Source of the DNA: Sulfurimonas sp. SAG-AH-194-I05
GTDB taxonomy: Bacteria; Campylobacterota; Campylobacteria; Campylobacterales; Sulfurimonadaceae
Reading direction: 5' to 3'
DNA: 64,000 bases
NCBI RefSeq assembly: GCF_029215955.1
Contig: NZ_JAEMVA010000001.1
Span: forward strand, 45,957 to 109,956
Shown piece by piece: positions 63,921 to 64,000 of the stretch (within the stretch, counting starts at the first letter, position 1; each line of letters opens with the position of its first letter). The translations under genes and the position numbers were made by a program. A model generated the notes under the pieces. That model did no database searches. It saw only the letters and a list, made by a program, of their open reading frames with translations, and was not told the origin of the DNA.

Positions 63921-64000
63921 ATGTTACAAACCATAATTAATGATACAAGTTCTAAATATTTTTAGCGAGAACTTGAAGAAAAATTATAACAAATTCGAGG
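63921..64000 (+). pseudogene. Possible decayed ORF at the window edge
   Basis: GAGG lies 10 bases before the ATG at 63921. The frame encodes 14 residues, then a TAG at 63963 and a TAA at 63987, and between and beyond them reads RELEEKL and QIR, coiled-coil-like sequence typical of signalling linkers. A single-base change at each stop (CAG/AAG and CAA/AAA) would restore one frame. It may be a decayed last gene of the chemosensory operon; it runs off the window. Confidence 0.4.

Overview
The window is AT-rich, densely packed bacterial DNA that looks like a free-living member of the Campylobacterota (Epsilonproteobacteria), closest in style to Sulfurimonas and its relatives. This rests on protein features: a split petABC bc1 complex with a di-heme PetC, a long QueD next to a QueE with widely spaced cysteines, a C-terminally CZB-tagged chemoreceptor beside a PAS protein (CetAB-like), Rpn-type nucleases, and near-consensus TATAAT -10 boxes with poor -35 boxes. 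No rRNA, tRNA or CRISPR array is visible, and no gene-free stretch exceeds about 260 bases.

Layout: 1-5 kb holds the end of a HAD phosphatase gene, luxS, an MnmD-like tRNA methyltransferase, recQ, a tiny hydrophobic ORF resembling a type I toxin, ribE and a Sel1-repeat gene. 5-10 kb has mnmG and petABC, followed by a candidate small RNA. 10-14.2 kb has an RDD protein, a porin, a SHOCT lipoprotein, a repeat-built coiled-coil protein and an Rpn nuclease with 12-base tandem repeats. 14.3-18.3 kb carries molybdopterin (moaA, moeA) and queuosine (queE, queD) genes. 18.3-21 kb is an rRNA-modification and ribosome block (rsmE, rpmE, rsmI, rlmB). 21-30.3 kb holds two envelope proteins, an alaC-like aminotransferase, hom, an SDR, a Cys-type formate dehydrogenase, yraN, an aldehyde dehydrogenase and a DUF523 gene. 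30.3-45.8 kb contains fapA, alaS, a CopD-like protein, maf, bioF-like, a SWIM-SNF2 helicase, the PAS/MCP pair, an ABC ATPase, a class A PBP and a second rpn. 45.8-53.2 kb, mostly on the minus strand, has hpf, a type IV pseudopilin operon with a giant MshQ-like adhesin, and a J-domain protein. 53.4-63.9 kb is one long chemosensory operon: degenerate cheY, STAS, cheA, soluble MCP, cheW, cheV, cheR, a REC-GGDEF protein, cheB and a REC-REC-PAS-HD-GYP protein.

Four observations stand out. (1) A dispersed 9-mer, RCATGTGGA, occurs 27 times by hand count on both strands and in several reading frames, once as an inverted pair forming a terminator-like hairpin. It is missing from the whole chemosensory operon and behaves like a DNA-uptake signal. 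(2) An 18-residue Ibs-like peptide lies between ribE and recQ, with its ribosome site in a hairpin and a -10 box on the opposite strand. (3) Three genes (mnmD-like, recQ, SDR) have no AUG, GUG or UUG where family homology demands the start, but have AUA or AUU. (4) Two Rpn nucleases carry variable four-residue repeats, as in the intragenic RpnL/RpnS antiphage toxin-antitoxin genes. The chemosensory operon has lost its CheY core but carries c-di-GMP synthesis and breakdown enzymes with receiver domains, so its output may be c-di-GMP.
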